Shown: positions 46,560 to 56,416 of the stretch, one piece after another
Position numbering within the stretch: position 1 is the first letter of the stretch
Layout: every line of letters starts with the position of its first letter
Assembly (NCBI GenBank): GCA_977017575.1
Contig: CDRNVI010000024.1
Span: 62,001-126,000 of the forward strand
Direction of reading: 5' to 3'
DNA: 64,000 nucleotides
Source: Paramoeba atlantica
Lineage: Eukaryota > Discosea
Translations under genes and position numbers: made by a program
The notes under the pieces: model-generated
What the model saw: only the letters and a program-made list of their open reading frames with translations
What the model was told of the DNA's origin: nothing
Databases searched by the model: none

Positions 46560-47474
46560 TTATGAACGTAAATCGTTGTGAGGCACTGCGAGCCCACCCC
46601 ATTTATGTCTCGCGTTCTTTTGCCGCAAACTTTCCGACACTGTCAAGGTAGACTGAATAGAGCCTGCACCTGGTTCTTTCGCTTTGGGTTGTGAATGGGT
46701 TTCGATATCTGCTGGAACCCATCTGTTTCCCGTGAGTAAATGAGGATCTATTCTGTGCTTCGGAGTAGAGGAATGCTGAGATGGAGTGTACATCTCCTTT
46801 GGGAGATGATTCATTTGTTTGAGACTAATGTTGGGTGACTCCTGTCTGTCCCGTCTAAAAAGCATAATAAAGTAATAGAGAAGTAATGATGCGACCAGAA
46901 CTGTAGGAATAAGCATTGTAACGGCTAAAGCCGTACTCGGTTGATGCTTTCCTCTCGCTTTTGCAACAATGTGAAAGGTAAGATGACAAGGAAAAAGATC
47001 TGAAGAAGCGGAGTCGCTGAGCCAAAAGAGCTGAAACACTCGCGGTGTATCATCCCTTTCACCAAATATAATGGGAGGTTCGTACCTGTCGCCCTGATCA
47101 GGTATAGTAACACACGTTCCCGCCTCATCATGTTGCTGAGTAGCATTGAAAAATTTAGCTTCGGTCTCAGTAAGGTTGCGCGTTTGTTCAACTTGTTGCG
47201 AGCAAAGTATTAGGCGGTGCCCCTCTGTACTTTGAGGCGCATTTACGGGAGAAACGAGTTGCAAACAATATAGGATAAACTGAGATCCATGCCATTTTGC
47301 AACAAGCGACCTTCTTGAAGTTGGCCGTGTGAGGCTGACAGAGCGTTTTACGTAATGCTTCGACCGTGAGAAACAACGAGCATCAGAAGACGAAATATAC
47401 TTTACCCTACTTTCACAACCGAGAAGCGTAAAGAATAATAACACTTTCAGAACAAATAGCGTATGAAGCTTCAT
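46560..47474 (-). CDS. Type I membrane protein (copy 2)
   Basis: Identical second copy of the 304-residue signal-peptide and single-span protein at 34717-35631. Confidence 0.6.
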   Translation of the reverse strand: MKLHTLFVLKVLLFFTLLGCESRVKYISSSDARCFSRSKHYVKRSVSLTRPTSRRSLVAKWHGSQFILYCLQLVSPVNAPQSTEGHRLILCSQQVEQTRNLTETEAKFFNATQQHDEAGTCVTIPDQGDRYEPPIIFGERDDTPRVFQLFWLSDSASSDLFPCHLTFHIVAKARGKHQPSTALAVTMLIPTVLVASLLLYYFIMLFRRDRQESPNISLKQMNHLPKEMYTPSQHSSTPKHRIDPHLLTGNRWVPADIETHSQPKAKEPGAGSIQSTLTVSESLRQKNARHKWGGLAVPHNDLRS

Positions 47475-48061
47475 CGACCACTACTCTGCAAGCTGTGTAA
47501 AACTCGGCCGTGACCTTATGTCGAACAGGCGATTTTAATAGTAGAGAGACGGAATTCCTAAATCAGGATGAATGCATAGAAAGACTATTAAGGAAATACT
47601 TTGTTCGAATAGGCTATTCTGAATATGATTTGAGATACATTCGCACTTTTGTCCTACCAAACAATCTCGGTCTGCCCATATCCGATGAAACAGCCTTAAA
47701 TGTAGTACTATACCCCCCCTCCTGCATACGAGTTCCCCCAATTCTGGTACGCTTATGGGTTCCTTTTTCTAAAATGAATCGTTTTGTACCCACTTTTCGC
47801 GAAGCGAAAAGTTTTCACCACTTAACAAATTTTCATGTAATTCCAAACAACTGTATGTCGGCGTGCTCTACGGGATGGCTCACTAATTGCATAGTTTAGG
47901 TTCGACGTCGAATTCTACGCGTTCTACGGCAAAAGAACGATTCTACGTCGAATTCTACGGCCAATGCATGTTCAAGGTCGCTCCAATCGTTCTCTCCAAT
48001 TGGCTGCATGAGATCATAAATTCGCTTAATTTCGTCTTGCGCTTCATCATGAGCCACATGA

Positions 48062-48484
48062 TTAACCGTCAACCGTCATATAACGAAGCTTCGCGACCAA
48101 TTTTATTCCTATTATGGAACTCAATGTCTCGATAAGAATTTCTGCAGTTTCTTTCCCATTAAAGGCTTTGCGTTTTGGATGGTACATTGGAGGCAACAAG
48201 AAGTCACTGCTTCCAACGTACAGTATACCTACTAGTACGTGCTCGCTTAACACTTTATCAATCCCGGCGTCCACAGCAATGCCAAAAAATGCTTCAAGGG
48301 TAATGGCACTGATAATGGTACCCCATATTTCGTCTGCTAGTTCTTTCTCCCACTTCGGTAATATTGTATGATCTTGCGATAAAGTGGAAAGAATCTCACC
48401 CTGCGTGGCGCCTAGTGTGCGCAACTCCTTGTAGGAACATAAAAGCGTGTGTGCTGCTTTGCAAGAAAGGTTCGTTTGCGACAC
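48062..48484 (-). CDS. Unidentified ORF lacking ATG, possible 3' exon (copy 2)
   Basis: Identical to 36219-36641, including the upstream ACTAAC and CAG acceptor-like sequence. Confidence 0.33.
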   Translation of the reverse strand: MSQTNLSCKAAHTLLCSYKELRTLGATQGEILSTLSQDHTILPKWEKELADEIWGTIISAITLEAFFGIAVDAGIDKVLSEHVLVGILYVGSSDFLLPPMYHPKRKAFNGKETAEILIETLSSIIGIKLVAKLRYMTVDG

Positions 48485-48578
48485 AAGACAAGGGATACAT
48501 CGCTGTACGAAGGTTAGTGTACTCTTCTCAGACCTTTCGACATGGGCGTCTGTTCCCAGGGATTCTTGTGAAACCCCT

Positions 48579-49124
48579 TCACGAGCAGAGCCAATGTTTT
48601 ATGTGGTGGTAGTAGTGATTGTTGTGCGAGGAGTGCCCTAGCCATGGGCAGTCAATGCATTTCAAGTGGGTGCGTTGTCCCATTGCGTTCACGTGGTAGG
48701 GGCGAGGATGACGTAATTCGTATTCCCGACAGTCTTTGTTTCGATTCTCTTCGTCCTTGTTGCTTCCTGCTGGAGCCGCACATCCCAAACAACGCTCCCT
48801 TAGAAATTTTGCCCGAATACGGGGATACTTTATTGGATCAACGTCTGTTTTTTCTTTTTTACGCGCACTTTCAAGGGGCTGAGCAGGTGATAACCCAATT
48901 TCCGCCTCCAGGGAAGATATCATTGTGCGACGCTGCTGCACTGGTAAGTAAGTGGCCTTGGAGAAAATCTGAGACTGATCGACCCTTTCAGGTTGAGTCA
49001 ATTTGTCAGGTGATACTGTGATGTTTCCGGGAGGAATAAGTGGAGCCCGTGGTTGAGATTTTTTTGGAATGTTCGGAGGGGTGGATCCAGGAGGCAGTGG
49101 TATCCTATTACGTTGAGAACGCAT
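48579..49124 (-). CDS. Proline-rich CxxC protein (copy 2)
   Basis: Identical second copy of the 181-residue ORF at 36736-37281. Confidence 0.4.
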   Translation of the reverse strand: MRSQRNRIPLPPGSTPPNIPKKSQPRAPLIPPGNITVSPDKLTQPERVDQSQIFSKATYLPVQQRRTMISSLEAEIGLSPAQPLESARKKEKTDVDPIKYPRIRAKFLRERCLGCAAPAGSNKDEENRNKDCREYELRHPRPYHVNAMGQRTHLKCIDCPWLGHSSHNNHYYHHIKHWLCS

Positions 49125-50002
49125 AGAAAAAAAATAGAATCAAGAAACACTGTGGGCACTGTTTTTAATCTAGAAATATTGATGCACAATCAGTTTAATA
49201 TATGATTAAAAATGTGGTATGAACATTTACTAAATGAACTAATTGCAAGAAAATGAACACCTACAAGTTGTAAATTACAACTTGTATTACAGTAATACAA
49301 CAGATACGAACAATTGTATAAAACATTTCCGAAATGTCACTTTATGTTTTCCATACATAAATATATGTTTTGCAACACCAAAATATTGCTCATCTTTTCC
49401 TCTAATTTGAGTTCTAAGTCTCTACGTAGAATTTCGACGTCGAACCCAAACTATGTAATTGGCTAAAATTTTTAGCGCCAATAGCATTCCAAAGGAGAAT
49501 TTGGCTTCGCGCCGCGGGCCCGATTTTCCGATTTTTTATGGCCGTATTTCTGTTCTGGTACATTTATGAGCTCTCTTAAAGGAGTGGTCGATGGCAACCA
49601 AATTACCGACAAAGGCTTGAAGTTCTGGTCTGTAGGTTTTTTTACTCTACCCCTATTTATTAATGAGTGCTCAATCCCCCTATTTAGTATTGAATTTTGG
49701 GTGCCGTTCGTATAGGCTCCGCGGTGGGGCATCGTTTTTTGAAATACACTGTACTTTGTCGTTTTATTTTCTTCTTGTTCTTATCATTTCTTCTTGTTCA
49801 TGATTTCTAGTGCTTATAGTATAAGCATGAAAAAGATCTTTAAAAAAAGCAATACTTTTTTTACTACACAATACTACCCGGAACAGGGCTTAATATTGTG
49901 TACCACTACTTCTTTTCAAGTGAACTGAGCAGTATTGCGGAGCATCTATTCCACCGTTTTCTTATAAACGCAAAATATTGAATTATTATGGGCAATTTCA
50001 AT

Positions 50003-50632
50003 CTACTGTATCACAACTATTTTCGTGTCCGTAAAAGCCGTATATTTCAAGCCCATTGGCAACGACTGAGAATGTACAGTTCCAGTAAGTTCAGCATTAT
50101 TGCGTAATGCTAGACTTCGTATTATGGATGGCAGATGCTCGAACGTCACGTGACCGCTCAAATAATTTTTAGATAATATCAACGAACATAACGTTGAAGG
50201 AAGGTGGCAAAGATCAACAGTGCCCGTAAAGCGATTGTATGACGCGTTTAGTGAGCGCAGTTTTTCAGGAAGATCTCCAAGATCAATTTCTCCGCTTAGA
50301 TCATTAGCGTATACTGAGAATCGAGTTAAGGATCGCGGTAATAAACTCCACAAGAGCGTACCACGTAATGATTTACTCTCGGCTTCAAACTTTAGAATGT
50401 TACCTTCATCAGAACACTGAACTCCTTGCCACTCACGAGCAGGTGTGGAGGCGTTCCAAGATGGAAGCGGATTCACGATATTTTGTATCATTCGCTCAAG
50501 ATCGTATTCCTGGGGTAGAAGCACACCTCTTACTCTTCCTGCCTTTGTAGCCTTTGTACCTTTACTAGGCGCGTCGGCAAAACCAAGAATGGTACAACCA
50601 CTGTGACAGTATAACGATTGCAAATAGCACAT
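50003..50632 (-). CDS. Leucine-rich repeat protein (copy 2)
   Basis: Identical second copy of 38160-38789. The acceptor-like pyrimidine tract before the ATG is also present. Confidence 0.72.
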   Translation of the reverse strand: MCYLQSLYCHSGCTILGFADAPSKGTKATKAGRVRGVLLPQEYDLERMIQNIVNPLPSWNASTPAREWQGVQCSDEGNILKFEAESKSLRGTLLWSLLPRSLTRFSVYANDLSGEIDLGDLPEKLRSLNASYNRFTGTVDLCHLPSTLCSLILSKNYLSGHVTFEHLPSIIRSLALRNNAELTGTVHSQSLPMGLKYTAFTDTKIVVIQ

Positions 50633-50919
50633 AACTTGTGGAAAAAACAATTTAAAAAGATGCAAATTAGAAACGGTTGGGAAAACCGCTAGATGCCTAC
50701 CCAGGACCCAGGAGGGAGTATGGGCAAACGGTGGAAACACTCTACATTTTTGATCTGTTGAAGGAACTAGGCCAAAAGCTCTTACGGTGTGTTCTGTGAA
50801 CTGGGGGTACTGTAAATCCCCCTGGACTGTAAATCATTATTTTAAATACTGACTAAATACTATTTAATCCTACGTGTAAATTTATACAGGAAAGAAACTC
50901 ACCGCAGAGAAACATTGCA

Positions 50920-51702
50920 TTAGGAGCGCCATGGCTCCTCTGTACTTTTCGCGTAGTAGGCGGCAACCATTCCAATAACAAGACCACTGACACAACCAAA
51001 ACTTGTACCTGTGCTTCCGGAGGCATTGCTACTGTCTGCGTTCCCCGCTTCTCTCCCCTTTTTACTCGATTCTGAGACATTTCCCGTATTAGAGCTCCCC
51101 ATACCACTTTCCACCGCAGCAAACGCCCCTGAGAAAACCGAAGCTACAAAAGTGGAGGCAAAAATAAGCGGACTTACGCGACACACGACCAAATGAAACA
51201 TAACCAGAGTACACATGGATACGACACCTGAAGCCATTGCCCCGGTGGTTACCTTTAATGTAGTCGAAGGTTTTCCTTCGCTCTCTTCAAGGTTTCTAAC
51301 TCCAGCTGTTTCACCAGACTTCTTCATGGGATTTTCTCCGGATGCTTCGCTTTCCTCAACAGCTCGTGCTGAACGTAGTGGTGCGGTGCTGCCACCACGG
51401 TTTAAGGAGGTCATCATGCGCTGTGCCATAGGTGATGCTTTTCTAGGAGGATCCCGGGCTGAACAATAGGCACGATAGGCAGTCGCTATAAAAGTGGGAG
51501 GACAGAAATGGTTGCGTTTCGTTCTAGATTGAATTGAAACGAACGACTTGTCCGAGTAAGAAAATAACCTAGCATGTGTGTTGAAATTGTATTCAAATGG
51601 GGCGGAAGCGTAGTGATACGTTTTCCGAAGGAAGTACTTGGAGAAGTGCGAGGATTGCGGAAGCCTTGTGTGATGCGTAGGTAGCAAACCTACTTTTTTC
51701 AT
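50920..51702 (-). CDS. Organellar Gly/Ser-rich membrane protein (copy 2)
   Basis: Identical second copy of the 260-residue protein at 39077-39859. Confidence 0.5.
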   Translation of the reverse strand: MKKVGLLPTHHTRLPQSSHFSKYFLRKTYHYASAPFEYNFNTHARLFSYSDKSFVSIQSRTKRNHFCPPTFIATAYRAYCSARDPPRKASPMAQRMMTSLNRGGSTAPLRSARAVEESEASGENPMKKSGETAGVRNLEESEGKPSTTLKVTTGAMASGVVSMCTLVMFHLVVCRVSPLIFASTFVASVFSGAFAAVESGMGSSNTGNVSESSKKGREAGNADSSNASGSTGTSFGCVSGLVIGMVAAYYAKSTEEPWRS

Positions 51703-51824
51703 TTTTCTTTGGGAGAGTTTTGTAGGGTTGATATTGTAGTACTGTTTCCTTCATAAGTATTGGTCGGTACACATACAGTGTAGATGTAATCTTAGTCTGA
51801 TACAAATATGTCATACATTAATAC

Positions 51825-53048
51825 GGTGAAACTGAACCAATATTCGCACTTTTCTCAATCTGGCAAAATTTTTACCTGAACGTTTTATCGCTCCTTTCTT
51901 TTATTCTGAATCATGGTTCTGCACATTAATTTTATATAGGCATTGTGTTTTTTGAATCCATTAGTACTTGTTTATTGCTCTTCTCACCTTTTAATGACGT
52001 GCACTGGGTGCGGTGGGTGCCGTTCGAAACTTACGATCAGAAGAATTTCTTCCTGGAGTGAGAATCAATGTCTGGACTGGATGAAAAACCACTCTCTAGT
52101 GGCGCAGAAAGTTATTTGCTACAAGAAAAATCACAGAGCTCCGCACACCATGGCATTAGTCGGGAATAAATGGGTCTGCACCAAGCATTGTAAAGCGAGG
52201 TACGGAGCTATGGGGCCGCTGTTGCCCAGCAAGAGCCAGCGAAGCGCTAAACAGACTCTCCTGTACATCGTTTTGTACTCTAGGGGTGGGCGCCATGCGT
52301 CTTCAGTGGCGGAAATGGAGTTAAGCGAAAAAACGGTGATTAAATTGCGTCAATGGCTGGATTCCCTCATGGCCACAGCGCATATACGCCGACGAGTTCG
52401 ACTGCGATCCAAGGTGACCACAATGCAATGCGATGAAACTTTTTTTTCTGTCCGAAAGAGGGACGGTTGCCATCGAGCAAAACGTGTTCGCCAAGATGGT
52501 AATCAAATTGCTCAGACGATAGCGGTCACAACGAGGGACAACAAATTATCTGAAATTCTCATGGAATCTGTTCCAAATCGAACATCTCAGAGCCTTCTTC
52601 CGAACACCCAGAATCTAGCTTCGGGAAGTCGTACAAAAATTTGGACTGATGGTGCCCGCCATAATTTGTCTCTCCGCGGCATATATAAGTGGGAAAGTGT
52701 AAACCACAAGAGACAGTGGGTTACGAATGAAGGTGTGCACACTAATACTGTGGAGTGCGCGAACTCCATGGTCAAGAAGCGTCTAAAGCGGGACGGCAAT
52801 GTTCTAGGTCGAAAGTTGGAGAAGAGGGGGGATCGAATACAAGCATACGCAGAGGTATGCACCGGAAGTTTGAAGTGCAATGGGGGTGATACACTGCTTC
52901 AAGTCTTACGAAATTTGAAGGAGCACTGCGTATGCCTCCATTTGTAAGAAGTAATCAAGTTTAAGTGGAGAAAAGTTTAAAGTGTAAGCAAAAAGGGACG
53001 TGAAATTTTGAAAATTCATAAATTTGCGAATATTGGTTCAGTTTAACC
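51825..53048 (+). mobile_element. Merlin DNA transposon (copy 2)
   Basis: The same element as 39982-41205 with the same ATTAATAC duplications (51817-51824 and 53049-53056). The shared target site shows it inserted once, before the segment duplicated. It ends 24 bases from the EMC1 stop codon. Confidence 0.93.
51994..52947 (+). CDS. Merlin/IS1595-like transposase (copy 2)
   Basis: 317 residues, identical to the protein at 40151-41104, with the three catalytic acids intact. Confidence 0.93.
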   Translation: MTCTGCGGCRSKLTIRRISSWSENQCLDWMKNHSLVAQKVICYKKNHRAPHTMALVGNKWVCTKHCKARYGAMGPLLPSKSQRSAKQTLLYIVLYSRGGRHASSVAEMELSEKTVIKLRQWLDSLMATAHIRRRVRLRSKVTTMQCDETFFSVRKRDGCHRAKRVRQDGNQIAQTIAVTTRDNKLSEILMESVPNRTSQSLLPNTQNLASGSRTKIWTDGARHNLSLRGIYKWESVNHKRQWVTNEGVHTNTVECANSMVKKRLKRDGNVLGRKLEKRGDRIQAYAEVCTGSLKCNGGDTLLQVLRNLKEHCVCLHL

Positions 53049-53072
53049 ATTAATACATATCGTCCAAAAAAT

Positions 53073-56000
53073 CTAAGCTCTCCGCAGACTTTCCCATCTG
53101 AGTATCACGCAGCATGTAATACTGAGCATAAGCAAAGTAAGGAGAACACGAAAATCCAAACTTTGATTGAGCGAATCATAAGCTTGAATTGGATGAATTT
53201 TTGTGTAAAATAAATCTGATCCGACGGAAAAAACATGAGAAACACTTTCCAAGCGATCACCCGAAGATACAATACCCTGGAGGTTCGCAACCAGTTCACT
53301 TTGGGTGAGAACTTGTACAGATGACCAAGGCGTATCTTGCTCAACACCTTCTTTGTGCCTTAAGTCGGAAGACGACTGAAGCCACGTAGAGTCCAGAGAG
53401 ATAACTTGACCGGCTCGTGTGCCCAGTAGTATTTGCTTCGGTGTGATTCCATGCTTCGTTGTTGTCACACCTAAAACGTGAATAATATCAGGTAACTGGA
53501 ACTGCGTAGTGCGAATGACTGGAAACTGCGTCGTGCGTTGATGATTTGTGTCCCAGTTTAGTAAATCAAAGAAATAAGATAAAATGTCTACTTTTGCATC
53601 AACACGAAGTATTTGATTCTGCTCCGATTTGTTGAAATAATCGGACCCCCAGGAGGGTGTAGCCCATTCCGGAAAAAGAAACTCAGAAATCGCAAGTACT
53701 GAGCTCAATCGGCTTCCAAGAACGTAACTATACAATGCATAATGTTCCACTAGAATCAAACTGATGGGTTCCATAGCATCTCTGTGTTGACTATGTCGAA
53801 GTACTGATCCTGTAGTACCATCAATAACAAAGAAATTCAATATTGATGTTTTTGGATTCAGCGATAAGATGCACATTACACTTGCTGCTGATTTTTTATG
53901 AAATACGAATTCTGTGGTCTTTTCTTCTGAATGACGCTCGATTCTCCTTGGTCCACCAGAAGCAACCCGGTACTCACTCCCGTAGCTAAATGGAGAATGG
54001 AGCAATCCCTCGTTCGAATGTACGCTGTATTTTACAATCGTATCCTCCGACGGAAGACAAAATTTCCACACTACATGATCAGAAGCACTGCTCGCATTCA
54101 TCGTATCATACGAACTTGCGAAAATGCTATGATCCTTCATGTAATAGTAAATAACATCGGAGGCAGTTGACTCCAGACCTTTATCTATTTCTTCTGCATT
54201 TTCATGATCACCAGGTTCGATTTTATTCCTCGCACTATAATATTGCACGACAGAGGTTAATTTCATCACAACTGAAGAATATGGTATGGACGCGGGTGCC
54301 TCATCAGGCGTATACTGAAGAATCTTCCTAAGATTACAGGCTTCGAGAAAAATTCCCCGACCTGTTTGAGACGACCCAAGCCACACGCGGGTTTCTTTAC
54401 TATCAATTTCATCGAGATGGAACTCAAAAATCACAATTATATTGAACAATCCAGTATGCTGTGAAACATTAAGAAAATGCCGTACTGAATCAAAACCACG
54501 TTTTACCTCAATTATTCTTGCACTCGTAAGACGCCATAAGTTCTCCACATTTTCAATCAACGACACTCTCCATAAAAAGCTCCCATTTTTCAAGTTCAAA
54601 GCATATAGGGATCCGTATGAGTTCAGAAGAAGAAAAGGCACGACGCTAGAATGAGATAGTAAGCTTGAGTTTGTTACAATTTTTACGACGGGAACCCCAG
54701 ATCCTCCACGTGAAATAAACGGCACACCCAATCCATCGTAGCGCTGCCAAACAGTAGAAGCATGTGCTACAATATCACCTCCGATGTTAGACTCGTATTT
54801 AACGTGCTGTAAACAGAGATCGTTAGAATCAGAAACTATCAAACATAAAATTTCCTTGCTTTCAATCAGGTTAGTGCGTAGTGAAGTGCAATGACCAAGT
54901 CTTGCGCGATTACGTGCAAGGTTAAGTACAACAGGAGTATGGTCCGTTGAAGCGGATAAACTTAAGGTAAAGTCATCAACTAGTACTAGAGAGGAAGTAT
55001 TAGAACCGTGAAGATAATAATCTTCACGACTTTCATTGTCGAAGTCTATCGACGTGAAACTCCTTCTTACTATTTCAGTGGATCCAGTCTCCCAGGCGTA
55101 TACCGCACCATTGGATAATAATATAGAGAGCGATGTGTTGGAAAAGTTTAAGATACGCATAATTCGGAGAGCAACCTTTTCGGAACTAAAATCCGACCTC
55201 ATAATTTCCGCACCCGCTGATGGAAACATTTCAGAATGATGGACCGAAGATGTGTTGTAGCAAAAAAGAAAGGAAGTTTTATCATTTGCTGCCCGTGAAT
55301 CCACATGACACGCGTAAAAACCGTTAACAGAAAGCTCTGATCTACTTAGCAGTGAGTTGGTAGAAGAATTTCCAAATGTGATACCGCTAGATTCCCCTTT
55401 AGCATTAATTATTGATGTAAGGTGAGCGCGACTCATAGGGAGACAACTTGTCAAATCAGTACTTGACTGGCTAGACCAGTCATTCCCGCCATTGATAAGA
55501 CCTTTTAGTGATGTAATTGCGTATCGGCGGAAAAAGGTTGTGTTCGCGTTCTGCGCGATGTCAAAGATAACAGATCTCTCCCACAAAATAAGAGAGCTGT
55601 CTTGTGCACTTCGGCTCGAAAAACAGGAGGCTGTGCCGGCCCCACGCTCGTCACTTCTCTGACAGTCAGACAGGCTGATAGCTTCAATGCCATCTATAAT
55701 CGGATACGAGTTTAAAAGTACTCCGCTATCGGAGTTAAAGATCCAGAGTCGCTTTTGTCTGATTTTCGTGGCACTAGATGTCATACAGCCATATGCAACT
55801 AAGAACTCACCATCAGTAGAAAACAAAACTTGAGAAATGTAAGAATCTGTACTCGTTGTTTTCTGGTCGATTCGGCATGATGCAGCTAGTGAGTGCCTCC
55901 ATTTTAATGTGCCAGACTCTGGTAAAGTTTCCTGTGCTACTGGAGAAGCGAAACTACTTTCCAGAAGTGCTACAGTTCCATCTCGCGTACCTATCGCACT

Positions 56001-56165
56001 CACAATTTTCGAAGGTGTAGTATAATTAATATACATGTCTTCAGCGCAGATGGGACCAAAATGCTTCCTGTGCCACATTGAATCTTGATATGCTCTTTCG
56101 AATCCTTCTACAGGAAGAAGAGAAATAAGTGCCATCAAGGCCACATACATTGTGCCAGCGCGCAT
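53073..56165 (-). CDS. EMC1: ER membrane protein complex subunit 1 (EMC1), intact
   Basis: 1030 residues from the ATG at 56165 (a 20-codon upstream extension has no ATG). A signal peptide, MRAGTMYVALMALISLLPVE, is followed by a large lumenal region with beta-propeller/PQQ-like repeats (GTRDGTVALLESS, NSYGSLYALNLKNGSFLWRV) and many N-glycosylation sites. The C-terminal DUF1620-type block TKHGITPKQILLGTRAGQVI, LVANLQGIVSSGDRLESVSH, DLFYTKIHPIQAYD precedes the final membrane span (VLLTLLMLSITCCVIL). This matches the human EMC1 C-terminus closely. EMC inserts and folds multi-pass proteins in the ER. The single-exon layout is notable for such a long gene. Its 3' 401 bases are also present in the junction fragment at 41230-41630. 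Confidence 0.9.
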   Translation of the reverse strand: MRAGTMYVALMALISLLPVEGFERAYQDSMWHRKHFGPICAEDMYINYTTPSKIVSAIGTRDGTVALLESSFASPVAQETLPESGTLKWRHSLAASCRIDQKTTSTDSYISQVLFSTDGEFLVAYGCMTSSATKIRQKRLWIFNSDSGVLLNSYPIIDGIEAISLSDCQRSDERGAGTASCFSSRSAQDSSLILWERSVIFDIAQNANTTFFRRYAITSLKGLINGGNDWSSQSSTDLTSCLPMSRAHLTSIINAKGESSGITFGNSSTNSLLSRSELSVNGFYACHVDSRAANDKTSFLFCYNTSSVHHSEMFPSAGAEIMRSDFSSEKVALRIMRILNFSNTSLSILLSNGAVYAWETGSTEIVRRSFTSIDFDNESREDYYLHGSNTSSLVLVDDFTLSLSASTDHTPVVLNLARNRARLGHCTSLRTNLIESKEILCLIVSDSNDLCLQHVKYESNIGGDIVAHASTVWQRYDGLGVPFISRGGSGVPVVKIVTNSSLLSHSSVVPFLLLNSYGSLYALNLKNGSFLWRVSLIENVENLWRLTSARIIEVKRGFDSVRHFLNVSQHTGLFNIIVIFEFHLDEIDSKETRVWLGSSQTGRGIFLEACNLRKILQYTPDEAPASIPYSSVVMKLTSVVQYYSARNKIEPGDHENAEEIDKGLESTASDVIYYYMKDHSIFASSYDTMNASSASDHVVWKFCLPSEDTIVKYSVHSNEGLLHSPFSYGSEYRVASGGPRRIERHSEEKTTEFVFHKKSAASVMCILSLNPKTSILNFFVIDGTTGSVLRHSQHRDAMEPISLILVEHYALYSYVLGSRLSSVLAISEFLFPEWATPSWGSDYFNKSEQNQILRVDAKVDILSYFFDLLNWDTNHQRTTQFPVIRTTQFQLPDIIHVLGVTTTKHGITPKQILLGTRAGQVISLDSTWLQSSSDLRHKEGVEQDTPWSSVQVLTQSELVANLQGIVSSGDRLESVSHVFSVGSDLFYTKIHPIQAYDSLNQSLDFRVLLTLLMLSITCCVILRWESLRRA

Positions 56166-56416
56166 TTTATGAGCTTGTGGTATGTACCGAGGACTTGCTA
56201 GAGATATGGTGCTAACTAGGCCCACACTATCGGAAGCAAAGGAGCATCTAATTGTGAGTATGGATGTCTTTCAGTAGTGAGTTGAAAATAGTAAAGTTAA
56301 ACTAAGTTTTGAATAACCGTTTGAATCAAGTGTAGAATATTAAAAGAAACAAAAGCATCAAACGAAAATGTCTATCAAGGCAAATAAGTCTGTTTTCAAA
56401 AATGTTAGCTGCACTA

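Larger units (their letters stand above)
47884..49460. repeat. Inverted-repeat pair enclosing two ORFs (copy 2)
   Basis: The same arms as in copy 1 (47884-47919 and 49425-49460), with the TTCGACGTCGAA palindrome in each. Confidence 0.5.
41634..53473. repeat. Tandem segmental duplication, copy 2 (11,840 bp)
   Basis: A direct repeat of 29791-41630 at offset 11,843 with no difference found by eye. It ends inside the intact EMC1 gene at GTCACACCTA, after which the unique EMC1 sequence (AAACGTG) continues. Confidence 0.97.

Noticed and set aside
56166-56225. 20-codon upstream extension of EMC1
   Set aside because: Begins at GTG; the ATG at 56165 starts directly with a good signal peptide.
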